Below are positions 55,485 through 64,000 of a stretch of DNA of 64,000 nucleotides, one piece after another. This DNA comes from Nostoc sp. FACHB-892 (GTDB taxonomy: Bacteria > Cyanobacteriota > Cyanobacteriia > Cyanobacteriales > Nostocaceae). A program made the translations under genes and the position numbers. Every line of letters starts with the position of its first letter. Position 1 is the first letter of the stretch. The notes under the pieces are model-generated. The model worked only from the letters and a program-made list of their open reading frames with translations. It did no database searches and was not told where the DNA came from. Location: assembly GCF_014698795.1 (NCBI RefSeq), contig NZ_JACJTR010000021.1, positions 1 to 64,000 of the forward strand, written 5' to 3'.

Positions 55485-55606
55485 AACTCCATCCCCTTGT
55501 GGGTGGAGTTTTTGGGCATGGGGAAGAAGGTACCAATGCCCTATGCCCCAAGCGACGGGGCGACTATCCCTCTACAGACACCTGGGGATGGAGTTTCCCG
55601 TCGCTT
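55485..55606. terminator. Cluster of hairpins between convergent genes
   Basis: Three hairpins follow each other: AACTCC...GGAGTT with inner CCC/GGG at 55485-55511 then TTTTTG, a terminator for the DUF427 operon; GGGCAT/ATGCCC near 55514-55546; and AAGCGACGGG/CCCGTCGCTT at 55550-55559 and 55597-55606, which ends one base before the mscS-type stop and serves that gene on the minus strand or both. The ORF at 55478-55681 runs through these hairpins and is rejected. Confidence 0.75.
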
Positions 55607-57259
55607 TCATTTTTCCTGTTGATTTTTTGCAGATTGATTAGTAGAATCATTTGGAGTGTCTGTCTGCAACTGGCTTTTTAACAAAGCAATCAAACCTTCA
55701 GAAAGTTGAGATAAAGAATTTTCTAACTTGGGTGAAACTTGTAATGGTAAACTTCCAGAATCTAAATGTAGTGAGCGTTGTGGAAAAGGAATATTAATAT
55801 TTTGCTGCCGGAAAGTTTCGTCAATTTTAAAATATAAATCGCTCTTAATCTGAAACTGTTTGCGAGGTTTAGCAATCCAAACTAGCAATTGAAAATTTAA
55901 AAAATCTTCACCATATTGTTGAAACCAAACAAGAGGTGTTGGTTTTTTTAATATATCATGATTTTCATGCGCTACTTCTAATAATGCAGAACGGATAGTA
56001 CTAATATTTGCACCATAAGCCACGCGCACGGGCAATACTAAACGAGATACCGAACCCCGATGGTTCCAATTGACTACTTCTGTATCTAACAAACGTGAAT
56101 TGGGTACAATAACTACTATGTCGTCTAAAGTACGGATATGAGTACTGCGAGCATTTAATCGCTCTACGGTTCCCATAAATTCGCCAATTTCCACAAAGTC
56201 ACCAACTTCAATAGCACGCTCAAAGGTAATCACAAAACCGCTAACTAGTTCTTTAGCAACTCCCTGTAAACCAAACCCGATGGCTACACCAAAAATACTG
56301 GCTAATATTGCTAGGGAACTGATATCTAAACCCCAAATTTGCAGCAACAAAACTGTACCGATAAAAATCAGACTGTACTGGATAGAAACTGCAATTGATT
56401 CTTGAACACCACGGCTAACATTGGTCATGTTTAGTACGCGCGATCGCAGCAAATTAGTCAGAGTTCCAGCTGTAGCCAATACTCCAAAAAATAAGCTGAT
56501 GAAGATAATTATATTGATTACCGAATAAGAGCTTTCCCCAATGCTAATTACTGGTGACGTTAAGCTCATCCAAAGAATGTTGGCACTGCGCCTACTCCAT
56601 TCTCGTGTTAAAGGAAATAAGTCAGTAATATAGATTGCGATCGCTATCCACAACAGCGATCGCACTACAAACAGGGTCAATTTTAAAAATAATTCAATTC
56701 CTTTGGGTTGCGCTCCAGTTTCGGGGTGATTCACTTCTCTCGGAAGCAGCCGCCGGAACCAATAGCGCGAAACCCAACCTAACATTAAATGCAGAGCGAT
56801 CGCACCCAATATTGATAAACCTGCAAATAACATTGCCCGCCAAAAATAACTTAATCTTCGTTCTTCTTGACCTTGCTGAACTGCCTCACGAATTCGTTGT
56901 GCCCAGATTTTTGCTTGCTCTTGTTTTGTTCTACCAGTAAAGGTATCTTCTTGCGTTACCGTCAGTAAATGGCGGCTATTCACCAAAATTACAGGTAATT
57001 GATTAATTTCTACAATCTCTACCTTCACAGGTTCTGGGAAACGGACTGCTTCTCTTAAAATTAAGTTGGCATCCGCAGCACGACTTTCAGCACTAAATTG
57101 TCCTGCTTCACTCACTTCAAATAACTTGCGACCATCTACCGAAATCACATCTGTTGATATTGATTGAGCTTGCAGCGACATTTCAGTGGTTAAAAGGCAT
57201 CCTATAATTATGTTTGCAACAATTACAAGGATGAAAAAACCAGTTATTTTCTTTAGCAT
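55607..57259 (-). CDS. MscS-family mechanosensitive ion channel
   Basis: 550 residues. N-terminal signal-like helix (ITGFFILVIVANIIIGCLLT), a soluble extracytoplasmic domain (about 30-135), then at least four membrane helices and the MscS pore helix TM3 (ILASIFGVAIGFGLQGVAKE) and beta domain (FVITFERAIEVGDFVEIGEF, GTVERLNARSTHIRTLDD, VVIVPNSRLLDTEVVNWNHR). The pore region is intact. Such channels release solutes upon hypo-osmotic shock. The C-terminal tail is Ser/Gln-rich. Monocistronic on the minus strand. Confidence 0.93.
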   Translation of the reverse strand: MLKKITGFFILVIVANIIIGCLLTTEMSLQAQSISTDVISVDGRKLFEVSEAGQFSAESRAADANLILREAVRFPEPVKVEIVEINQLPVILVNSRHLLTVTQEDTFTGRTKQEQAKIWAQRIREAVQQGQEERRLSYFWRAMLFAGLSILGAIALHLMLGWVSRYWFRRLLPREVNHPETGAQPKGIELFLKLTLFVVRSLLWIAIAIYITDLFPLTREWSRRSANILWMSLTSPVISIGESSYSVINIIIFISLFFGVLATAGTLTNLLRSRVLNMTNVSRGVQESIAVSIQYSLIFIGTVLLLQIWGLDISSLAILASIFGVAIGFGLQGVAKELVSGFVITFERAIEVGDFVEIGEFMGTVERLNARSTHIRTLDDIVVIVPNSRLLDTEVVNWNHRGSVSRLVLPVRVAYGANISTIRSALLEVAHENHDILKKPTPLVWFQQYGEDFLNFQLLVWIAKPRKQFQIKSDLYFKIDETFRQQNINIPFPQRSLHLDSGSLPLQVSPKLENSLSQLSEGLIALLKSQLQTDTPNDSTNQSAKNQQEK

Positions 57260-57412
57260 TTACTGTGTCAAAAGTAGAAAGCCCATCAACTTTAGCCGTA
57301 GGATGAATACTTTATTTACCATAGATTATTCCATCCTATCGCGCTTCGTGTAGCGCAATAGGATGGCTTCGTTCATATACCTGTGACTTCAGTAGCTTGG
57401 CTTCTCCTTTGC

Positions 57413-58432
<1,020 letters not shown>

Positions 58433-58652
58433 TCATCATTAATTGGCAGGTTTATGATTGTACCCCAAATTGAGTAACTACAGATGAACTGTCAAATATT
58501 GAATTTATTGGGGACTGGGGATTAGGGACTGGGGAAGAATAATTATTGACAAATGACCAATGACTAACTCTGTTACATAAATCGCAACAACGCAGGCTTT
58601 AAGGTTTACCTCAGCAATACTGGGTTTAACTTCATCCATCTGAGGATAGATT

Positions 58653-59573
58653 ATGTACACTTCAACTAAATTACCGCGCACATCTGTTTTATTTGTGAGT
58701 GCGTTATTAGGAGGGTTGATTTTGACTAGTTGTGCCTCTTCCGAACAGACAGCAAATAAGGCTGCACCTCCAATTGCAACCAATGGCGCGGTAAATCAAT
58801 TACTTGCTAATGAAGGAAGTATTTCCCAAAAAACCGAAGTTGCATCAATAGTCCGTTCTCGTCCCCAACTGATCAAAAAGGCAGCAATCTCTTTGACTGT
58901 CAACTCTGTAGATAAGACTGTTGATGCTGTTTCGCAAATTATCAATAAACAACAAGGCGATTTGATTGGGTTGAAACAACAACAACCCAAAACCGACAAC
59001 CCGCGCCACACAGCAACAATACAATTGCGGGTAGCAGAAAACTTGCTAGAACCCACCTTAGAGCAACTTGCTAAATTGGGCACTGTCGATAATCGTAATA
59101 TCACTGCCGAAGATGTGGGCGATCACTTGGTAGATTACCAAGCTAGATTAACCAATTTGCAAAAAACGGAAGCCAATTTACAAAAAATTATGGATCGGGC
59201 GGGTTCTGTTAGAGATGTGCTTAGTGTTGCCCAAGAACTGAGTAATGTCCGACAAACAATAGAACAAATTAATGCCCAACTGAAAAGCCTACGAAATCAA
59301 GTTGCATATTCCACTATTACGCTGAACTTAAAAGCAGCAGTTTCTAGCACCAGTTCACAACCTGCCTTTGGTTTGCAAGTTCAGGAAACTTGGAACAAAT
59401 CGACTCACTCTCTTAGTTCATTTTCCGTTGGCTTACTCAAGCTGGGTATTTGGTTAATTGTTTACAGTCCCTATTTGTTAATTTTTGCTGCTCTTTTCTA
59501 TGGCTTTAGCCGTTGGCGGCAAACTCATTCGCCACGTTTGACACAAACCCCAGAATCAACTACTTCTGAGTGA
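58653..59573 (+). CDS. DUF4349 lipoprotein
   Basis: 306 residues. Lipobox LTSC at about residue 27 (LLGGLILTSCASS). The DUF4349 domain has LIKKAAISLTVNSVDKTVDA, ATIQLRVAENLLEPTLEQLA, LGTVDNRNITAEDVGDHLVD and a coiled-coil RLTNLQKTEANLQKIM...EQINAQLKSL. A membrane helix near the C-terminus (LGIWLIVYSPYLLIFAALFY) and a short basic tail follow. The domain is thought to act at the envelope; its function is not known. Starts 78 nt after the STRR-like GGGACTG repeats at 58509-58536... it is convergent to nothing and monocistronic. Confidence 0.87.
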   Translation: MYTSTKLPRTSVLFVSALLGGLILTSCASSEQTANKAAPPIATNGAVNQLLANEGSISQKTEVASIVRSRPQLIKKAAISLTVNSVDKTVDAVSQIINKQQGDLIGLKQQQPKTDNPRHTATIQLRVAENLLEPTLEQLAKLGTVDNRNITAEDVGDHLVDYQARLTNLQKTEANLQKIMDRAGSVRDVLSVAQELSNVRQTIEQINAQLKSLRNQVAYSTITLNLKAAVSSTSSQPAFGLQVQETWNKSTHSLSSFSVGLLKLGIWLIVYSPYLLIFAALFYGFSRWRQTHSPRLTQTPESTTSE

Positions 59574-59808
59574 ATTTGCATAAATCTTACATCGCCCCTT
59601 GAGAGATTTACATAAGCAAAGAGCAATTTAAATATTACCAAATCTTATTGCCCGCACCTCCATCTTGAAAAGTTCTGTTTATCGTGTAGTTTTGGTTACT
59701 TTCAATACTTCATCAAATGTAAACAGGAATACAAAATATGTGATGACAATTTTGATACAAATTTGTTAAGAATAGTTACAATAGTGGGAATACACAATAA
59801 TATTTCTT

Positions 59809-61164
59809 ATGGTAAATTCACTTGACAATAATCCACCTCATCAAGTAGTTATTGTTGGCGGTGGTTTTGGTGGACTTTACGCAGCAAAAACGCTCGCTAA
59901 AGCTGCGGTAAACGTTACTCTGATCGATAAACGTAACTTTCATCTATTTCAACCCCTCTTATACCAAGTCGCCACAGGTGCGCTATCTCCTGCTGATATC
60001 TCCTCACCGTTGCGTTCTGTACTAAGCAAGAGCAAGAATACGAAAGTGCTGCTGGGAGAGGTGAATAATATTGATCCAGAAGCAAAACAAGTGACTGTAG
60101 GCGACGAAGCAATAGCTTACGACACGTTAATTGTCGCTACAGGAGCCAAGCATTCCTACTTTGGCAAAGATAACTGGGAAGAATTTGCTCCAGGCTTGAA
60201 AACAGTAGAAGATGCCATAGAAATGCGTCGCCGGATTTTTACGGCGTTTGAAGCCGCAGAAAAAGAAATCGATCCAGTAAAACGTCGTGCTTGGTTAACC
60301 TTTGTAATTGTTGGTGGTGGCCCAACTGGTGTAGAGTTAGCGGGTGCGATCGCAGAATTGGCAAATCAAACCCTCAAAGAAGATTTCCGCAACATCGACA
60401 CCTCAGAAGCCAAGATTTTGCTACTAGAAGGGCTGGATCGCATTCTGCCACCCTTTGCACCAGAGTTATCGCAAGAAGCAGAAGCATCCCTGACACGGTT
60501 GGGGGTGGTTGTCCAGACAAAAACACTGGTGACGAATATTGAAAATGATATTGTTACCCTCAAACAAGGCGATGAAGTTAAAGAAATTGCCTCAAAAACG
60601 GTATTATGGGCAGCAGGTGTAAAAGCATCAGCAATGGGGAAAGTGCTAGCAGAACACACAGGTGCTGAATGCGATCGCGCTGGACGGATTATCGTTGAAC
60701 CTGACTTGAGTATTAAGGGACATCCCAATATTTTTGTAATTGGCGACTTAGCAAATTTTTCTCATCAAAATGGTAAACCTCTACCTGGTGTCGCACCTGT
60801 AGCGAAGCAAGAAGGTGAATATGTAGCAGAACTAGTCCAAAAGCGGCTTGCAGGTAAAAGTTTACCACCCTTTGCTTATACTGATTATGGTAGTTTAGCT
60901 ATGATTGGGCACAATTCTGCTGTGGTAGATTTAGGCTTTATCAAGCTGAAAGGTTTCTTTGCATGGCTGTTTTGGCTATTGATTCACATCTACTTCTTAA
61001 TTGAATTTAACAACAAATTAGTAGTAATGATTCAGTGGGCATGGAACTATTTCACCCGTAATCGTGGAGCAAGATTAATTACAGGACAAGAATCGCTCAC
61101 CGAGATTGTAATTAGCGATCGCAACAGTTATTCAGCCGATAATAAACAGCCAGTAAATGTCTAA
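59809..61164 (+). CDS. Type II NADH dehydrogenase (NDH-2)
   Basis: 451 residues. Non-proton-pumping NAD(P)H:quinone oxidoreductase. Two dinucleotide folds: [19 protein letters not shown] for FAD at 13-31, and [20 protein letters not shown] for NAD(P)[19 protein letters not shown] and [20 protein letters not shown] are diagnostic. The C-terminal 90 residues include membrane-associated helices ([20 protein letters not shown]). Cyanobacteria carry several copies (ndbA, ndbB, ndbC types); this one fits the ndbB-like group only approximately. No operon partner. Confidence 0.93.
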   Translation: MVNSLDNNPPHQVVIVGGGFGGLYAAKTLAKAAVNVTLIDKRNFHLFQPLLYQVATGALSPADISSPLRSVLSKSKNTKVLLGEVNNIDPEAKQVTVGDEAIAYDTLIVATGAKHSYFGKDNWEEFAPGLKTVEDAIEMRRRIFTAFEAAEKEIDPVKRRAWLTFVIVGGGPTGVELAGAIAELANQTLKEDFRNIDTSEAKILLLEGLDRILPPFAPELSQEAEASLTRLGVVVQTKTLVTNIENDIVTLKQGDEVKEIASKTVLWAAGVKASAMGKVLAEHTGAECDRAGRIIVEPDLSIKGHPNIFVIGDLANFSHQNGKPLPGVAPVAKQEGEYVAELVQKRLAGKSLPPFAYTDYGSLAMIGHNSAVVDLGFIKLKGFFAWLFWLLIHIYFLIEFNNKLVVMIQWAWNYFTRNRGARLITGQESLTEIVISDRNSYSADNKQPVNV

Positions 61165-61291
61165 TTGGGCATGGGGCATTGAGTATGGTTATTCTCCTTG
61201 TCCCCTTGTCTCCCCCATCTACCTCATCCCCATTTCCCGCCCTTATAAATTAGCAGTAAGCTATTTGAGGGCGTTTTTCATAATCTATATA

Positions 61292-62527
61292 ATGGCAACT
61301 ATTAACGACAACTACCTGAAACTGAAAGCGGGTTATCTGTTTCCAGAAATTGCTCGGCGGGTGAATGCCTTTGCAGAAGCAAACAGTAATGCTAAAATCA
61401 TCCGCTTGGGCATTGGTGATGTTACCGAACCTCTGCCGGAGGCTTGCCGCACAGCTATGATTAAAGCTGTGGAAGAAATGGGCGATCGCAATACCTTCAA
61501 AGGCTACGGCCCAGAGCAAGGCTACGCTTGGTTACGAGAAAAAATTGCTACTCACGATTTCCAAGCACGGGGAGCGGATATAGATGCTTCCGAAATTTTT
61601 ATCTCCGACGGTTCCAAGTGCGACACCGGTAATATTCTGGAAATTTTTGGTCATGACAACATCATCGCCGTTACTGACCCCGTTTACCCTGTGTATGTAG
61701 ACACTAACGTAATGGTGGGAAATACCGGAGATGCCAACGATAAAGGCGAATTTGAGGGTTTAGTTTATCTACCGATTACTGCTGAGAACAACTTCACCGC
61801 AGAGATTCCCTCAAAGAAAGTCGATTTAATTTATCTCTGCTTTCCCAATAATCCCACTGGCGCAACTGCTACCAAGGAATATTTAAAGGCATGGGTAGAC
61901 TATGCCAAAGCTAATAACTCGATTATTTTCTTTGATGCAGCCTACGAAGCTTATATTACCGATCCGTCGCTTCCTCACTCAATTTATGAAATTGAAGGTG
62001 CAAGAGAAGTTGCGATCGAATTTCGGTCTTTTTCCAAGAATGCAGGTTTTACAGGAACTCGTTGCGCGTTAACCGTTGTACCGAAGACACTCACAGCAAA
62101 AGCCGCCGATGGTTCCGATGTGGAACTATGGAAACTCTGGAATCGTCGCCAGTCTACCAAATTTAATGGCGTTTCTTACATTGTCCAACGGGGAGCAGAA
62201 GCGGTTTACTCTGAAGAAGGACAGGCACAAATCAAAGGATTGGTTAGTTTCTATCTAGAAAACGCCAAAATTATCCGCGAGAAACTCACAGCCGCCGGAT
62301 TATCAGTTTATGGTGGCGTGAATGCACCTTACGTCTGGGTGAAAACTCCTAATGGTTTATCCAGTTGGGAATTCTTTGATAAGTTGCTGCAAACTGTCAA
62401 CGTTGTGGGGACACCTGGTTCTGGCTTTGGTGCTGCGGGTGAAGGTTACTTCCGCATTTCGGCGTTTAACAGCCGGGAGAATGTCGAAGAGGCGATGAAG
62501 CGGATTACTGAGAAGTTTAAGGTGTAA
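61292..62527 (+). CDS. dapL: LL-diaminopimelate aminotransferase
   Basis: Lysine and cell-wall precursor synthesis by the plant/cyanobacterial route: tetrahydrodipicolinate to LL-DAP. ATG 61292 ([20 protein letters not shown]) gives the usual 411 residues; the frame extends back into the intergenic repeat region. Signature: [60 protein letters not shown], and the PLP lysine in [16 protein letters not shown] class I fold aminotransferase. It follows the NDH-2 gene by 127 bases. Confidence 0.96.
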   Translation: MATINDNYLKLKAGYLFPEIARRVNAFAEANSNAKIIRLGIGDVTEPLPEACRTAMIKAVEEMGDRNTFKGYGPEQGYAWLREKIATHDFQARGADIDASEIFISDGSKCDTGNILEIFGHDNIIAVTDPVYPVYVDTNVMVGNTGDANDKGEFEGLVYLPITAENNFTAEIPSKKVDLIYLCFPNNPTGATATKEYLKAWVDYAKANNSIIFFDAAYEAYITDPSLPHSIYEIEGAREVAIEFRSFSKNAGFTGTRCALTVVPKTLTAKAADGSDVELWKLWNRRQSTKFNGVSYIVQRGAEAVYSEEGQAQIKGLVSFYLENAKIIREKLTAAGLSVYGGVNAPYVWVKTPNGLSSWEFFDKLLQTVNVVGTPGSGFGAAGEGYFRISAFNSRENVEEAMKRITEKFKV

Positions 62528-62639
62528 AGCGATCGCTTTTGTTAAACTCATTCTATTAGTCTAAAGGTTACGGTGGGCTGTATTTTCCACCGCAACCTAA
62601 TAGATAATTATTGAGATTTAGCTTATTGATATTTTGGTT

Positions 62640-63278
62640 ATGACTGCTGCTATCCCCGTTTTTAAAGCTGTTAGCCAGATGCAATTAGCACCTGGTAGTA
62701 CGGTGACAATTCCTGATGTTAGCTGGGAAGAATTTGAATCTATTTTAGAAGAATTGGGACAAAAAAGAACTACACGAATTGCCTACAGCCAGGGTGTTTT
62801 AGAAATTATGGCTCCTTTACCAGAACATGAAATTCCCAAAGATTTAATTTCTGATATTGTCAAAATATTGCTGAAGGCTAAAGATATCAGATACCAACCT
62901 TTTGGTTCCACTACTTTTAAACGGCAAGGTGTAGCAGGAGTTGAACCTGATGCTTGCTTTTATATTCAGAATTATCAACAAATGATTGGTCATCGCCGCT
63001 TGCAAGCTGATGATCCGCCGCCAGATTTAGCGATTGAGACTGATGCCACATCGAAAACTACTCTTGATGCTTATGAAGCCATTGGAGTTCCAGAATTATG
63101 GGTTTACGATAGTGGAAACCTTTCTATTTATTTGTTGAGAAATGGGAAATACATAAAATTTAATACCAGCCCTAATTTTGAGGATATAGCTATTACTCAA
63201 ATTATTCATGCTGCCGTGGAACGTAGTTGGCAAGTGGGAAGTTTGCAAGCTTTGGAAGAATTGGAAGCGATGATTTAG
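62640..63278 (+). CDS. Uma2-family (DUF820) putative restriction-fold nuclease, second copy
   Basis: 212 residues from ATG 62640 (frame reaches TTG 62634). Family pattern: IPDVSWEEFESILEELGQKR, QGVLEIMAPLPEHEIPKDL, STTFKRQGVAGVEPDACFYI, DPPPDLAIETDATSKTTL, GVPELWVYD. Compared with the copy at 45448 it is only moderately similar, so it is not a recent duplication. It lies upstream of an AIPR-family gene, though 240 bases apart. Function unknown. Confidence 0.86.
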   Translation: MTAAIPVFKAVSQMQLAPGSTVTIPDVSWEEFESILEELGQKRTTRIAYSQGVLEIMAPLPEHEIPKDLISDIVKILLKAKDIRYQPFGSTTFKRQGVAGVEPDACFYIQNYQQMIGHRRLQADDPPPDLAIETDATSKTTLDAYEAIGVPELWVYDSGNLSIYLLRNGKYIKFNTSPNFEDIAITQIIHAAVERSWQVGSLQALEELEAMI

Positions 63279-63516
63279 TAAATGATCAATTAGGCATCGC
63301 TTATTGTCAGTTACTGCCAAATGTGGAGATTGGAATTATAACGCTATATGCAGTAGCACCCGATCTGCTGGAAGCTGCGATCACATTTAGGCAAAAAGTT
63401 AGAAAAATACCGAGTTAAATAGTTTTTTTATTTGTGTTTGCAACATTTACACCTAGAATATTCCGTACTAGCTTGTCTTTTGCTATACTACAATATCCAC
63501 AAGGAATAAGGAAATT

Positions 63517-64000
63517 ATGGACAGAATCACAAGTGGATTTTTAAAAGCTTTTAGGCAAGAACAGTCTCTTCCTGAAGATTTAGCACAATTTGAGCTTTTT
63601 GAGCATTTCGTTAATTATTGTATAGTATCTAAAGAATATAATGATACCTTTTCAATTGAAGATATCCATGTTGGCGGTGGTACTGATAAAGCCTTAGATG
63701 GTATTGCAATTCTTGTTAATGGTAGTTTGATTAGCTCGAAAGAAGAGCTTGAAGATTTAGAGAAAAGAAATAAATATTTAGATGTTGAATTTATTTTAGT
63801 TCAATCCAAGACCAGTAGCACTTTTGATGCTAGTGATATTGCTAAATTTTTATTAGGCTCTCAAGACTTTTTTAGTGAAAATCCAGAACTACCTGAAAAT
63901 TATAAGGTACGAGACAAATCAGAAATAATAAGGTTAATATATAACCAAAGCAATCTTTTTAAAAATAGGAACCCTATATGTAAACTGTACTATGTTACAA
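63517..64000 (+). CDS. AIPR-family (abortive infection phage resistance-like) protein, N-terminal part
   Basis: An open frame from ATG 63517 runs to the window edge (161 codons visible), with AAGGAATAAGGAAATT upstream. It begins MDRITSGFLKAFRQEQSLPE and continues FEHFVNYCIVSKEYND, FSIEDIHVGGGTDKALDGIA, LDVEFILVQSKTSSTFDASD and IAKFLLGSQDFFSENPELPE. The Asp in DKALDGIA and the EFILVQSKTSS strand resemble a PD-(D/E)XK-type core (D-ExK-like with QSK). I recognise this as the N-terminus of AIPR (PF10592-like) proteins linked to phage resistance. The C-terminal part is outside the window. Codon use is more AT-rich than its neighbours, suggesting transfer. Confidence 0.75.
   Translation, partial: MDRITSGFLKAFRQEQSLPEDLAQFELFEHFVNYCIVSKEYNDTFSIEDIHVGGGTDKALDGIAILVNGSLISSKEELEDLEKRNKYLDVEFILVQSKTSSTFDASDIAKFLLGSQDFFSENPELPENYKVRDKSEIIRLIYNQSNLFKNRNPICKLYYVT

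Noticed and set aside
55478-55681. 67-codon ORF after the DUF427 gene
   Set aside because: It runs through three hairpins and into the mscS-type gene on the other strand.

Overview
The window is a chromosomal segment of a filamentous, probably heterocyst-forming cyanobacterium of the Nostoc/Anabaena type. The evidence is psbD-psbC, ycf4 and a stand-alone PCP_red protein, many copies of the HIP1 octamer GCGATCGC, heptanucleotide tandem repeats of the STRR type known from Nostocales, and minC-minD-minE in the cyanobacterial arrangement. I saw no rRNA, tRNA or CRISPR array. Gene density is ordinary, with several gaps of 300 to 950 bases.

Left part (1-8 kb) is the accessory-looking region. It holds the start of an FG-GAP/VCBS-type repeat protein built from near-identical 183-bp units, a decayed IS5-like transposase, a PAP/fibrillin-like protein, an Nmad2-domain protein lying between a decayed copy of an amylase tail and the intact GH13-CBM20 amylase, a stand-alone TnpB element, and an acidic TerB-like protein. 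From 8 to 13 kb lies an iron/siderophore uptake locus: an AraC/PchR-type regulator, two 20-bp direct repeats that look like its operator, an AMIN-plug-barrel TonB-dependent receptor, and a FecB-like binding lipoprotein.

The 13-26 kb part is mixed housekeeping and signalling: a membrane Ser/Thr kinase, ribD, GNAT and degenerate MBL-fold proteins, a Met/Cys-rich four-helix copper-binding protein, a fused ModB-ModC molybdate transporter, a methyltransferase, a carotenoid-desaturase-like flavoprotein and fmt. At 26-38 kb come a conserved exported protein, the min operon (MinC carries a nine-copy 27-nt repeat at its N-terminus), a four-carbon acid sugar kinase, hemerythrin, an oxidoreductase, an SH3 protein and gdhA.

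From 39 to 46 kb are a KAS-type condensing enzyme, a lipoprotein cyclophilin, ycf4, and the overlapping psbD/psbC photosystem II pair, followed by a PCP_red protein and a Uma2 protein. From 46 to 64 kb are a SWIM protein plus SNF2 helicase pair, pnp, an OvoA-type sulfoxide synthase that lacks the methyltransferase half and is coupled to a DUF427 protein, MscS, ilvC, a DUF4349 lipoprotein, NDH-2, dapL, a second Uma2 protein and the beginning of an AIPR-family gene that runs off the right edge.

The most interesting items are the OvoA-N/DUF427 operon, the 9-residue repeat array fused to MinC, STRR heptamers that have become protein-coding in two unrelated genes, the Nmad2 gene set between an amylase fossil and the intact amylase, and the paired operator boxes in front of the siderophore receptor. 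No single locus is clearly a wholly new system.
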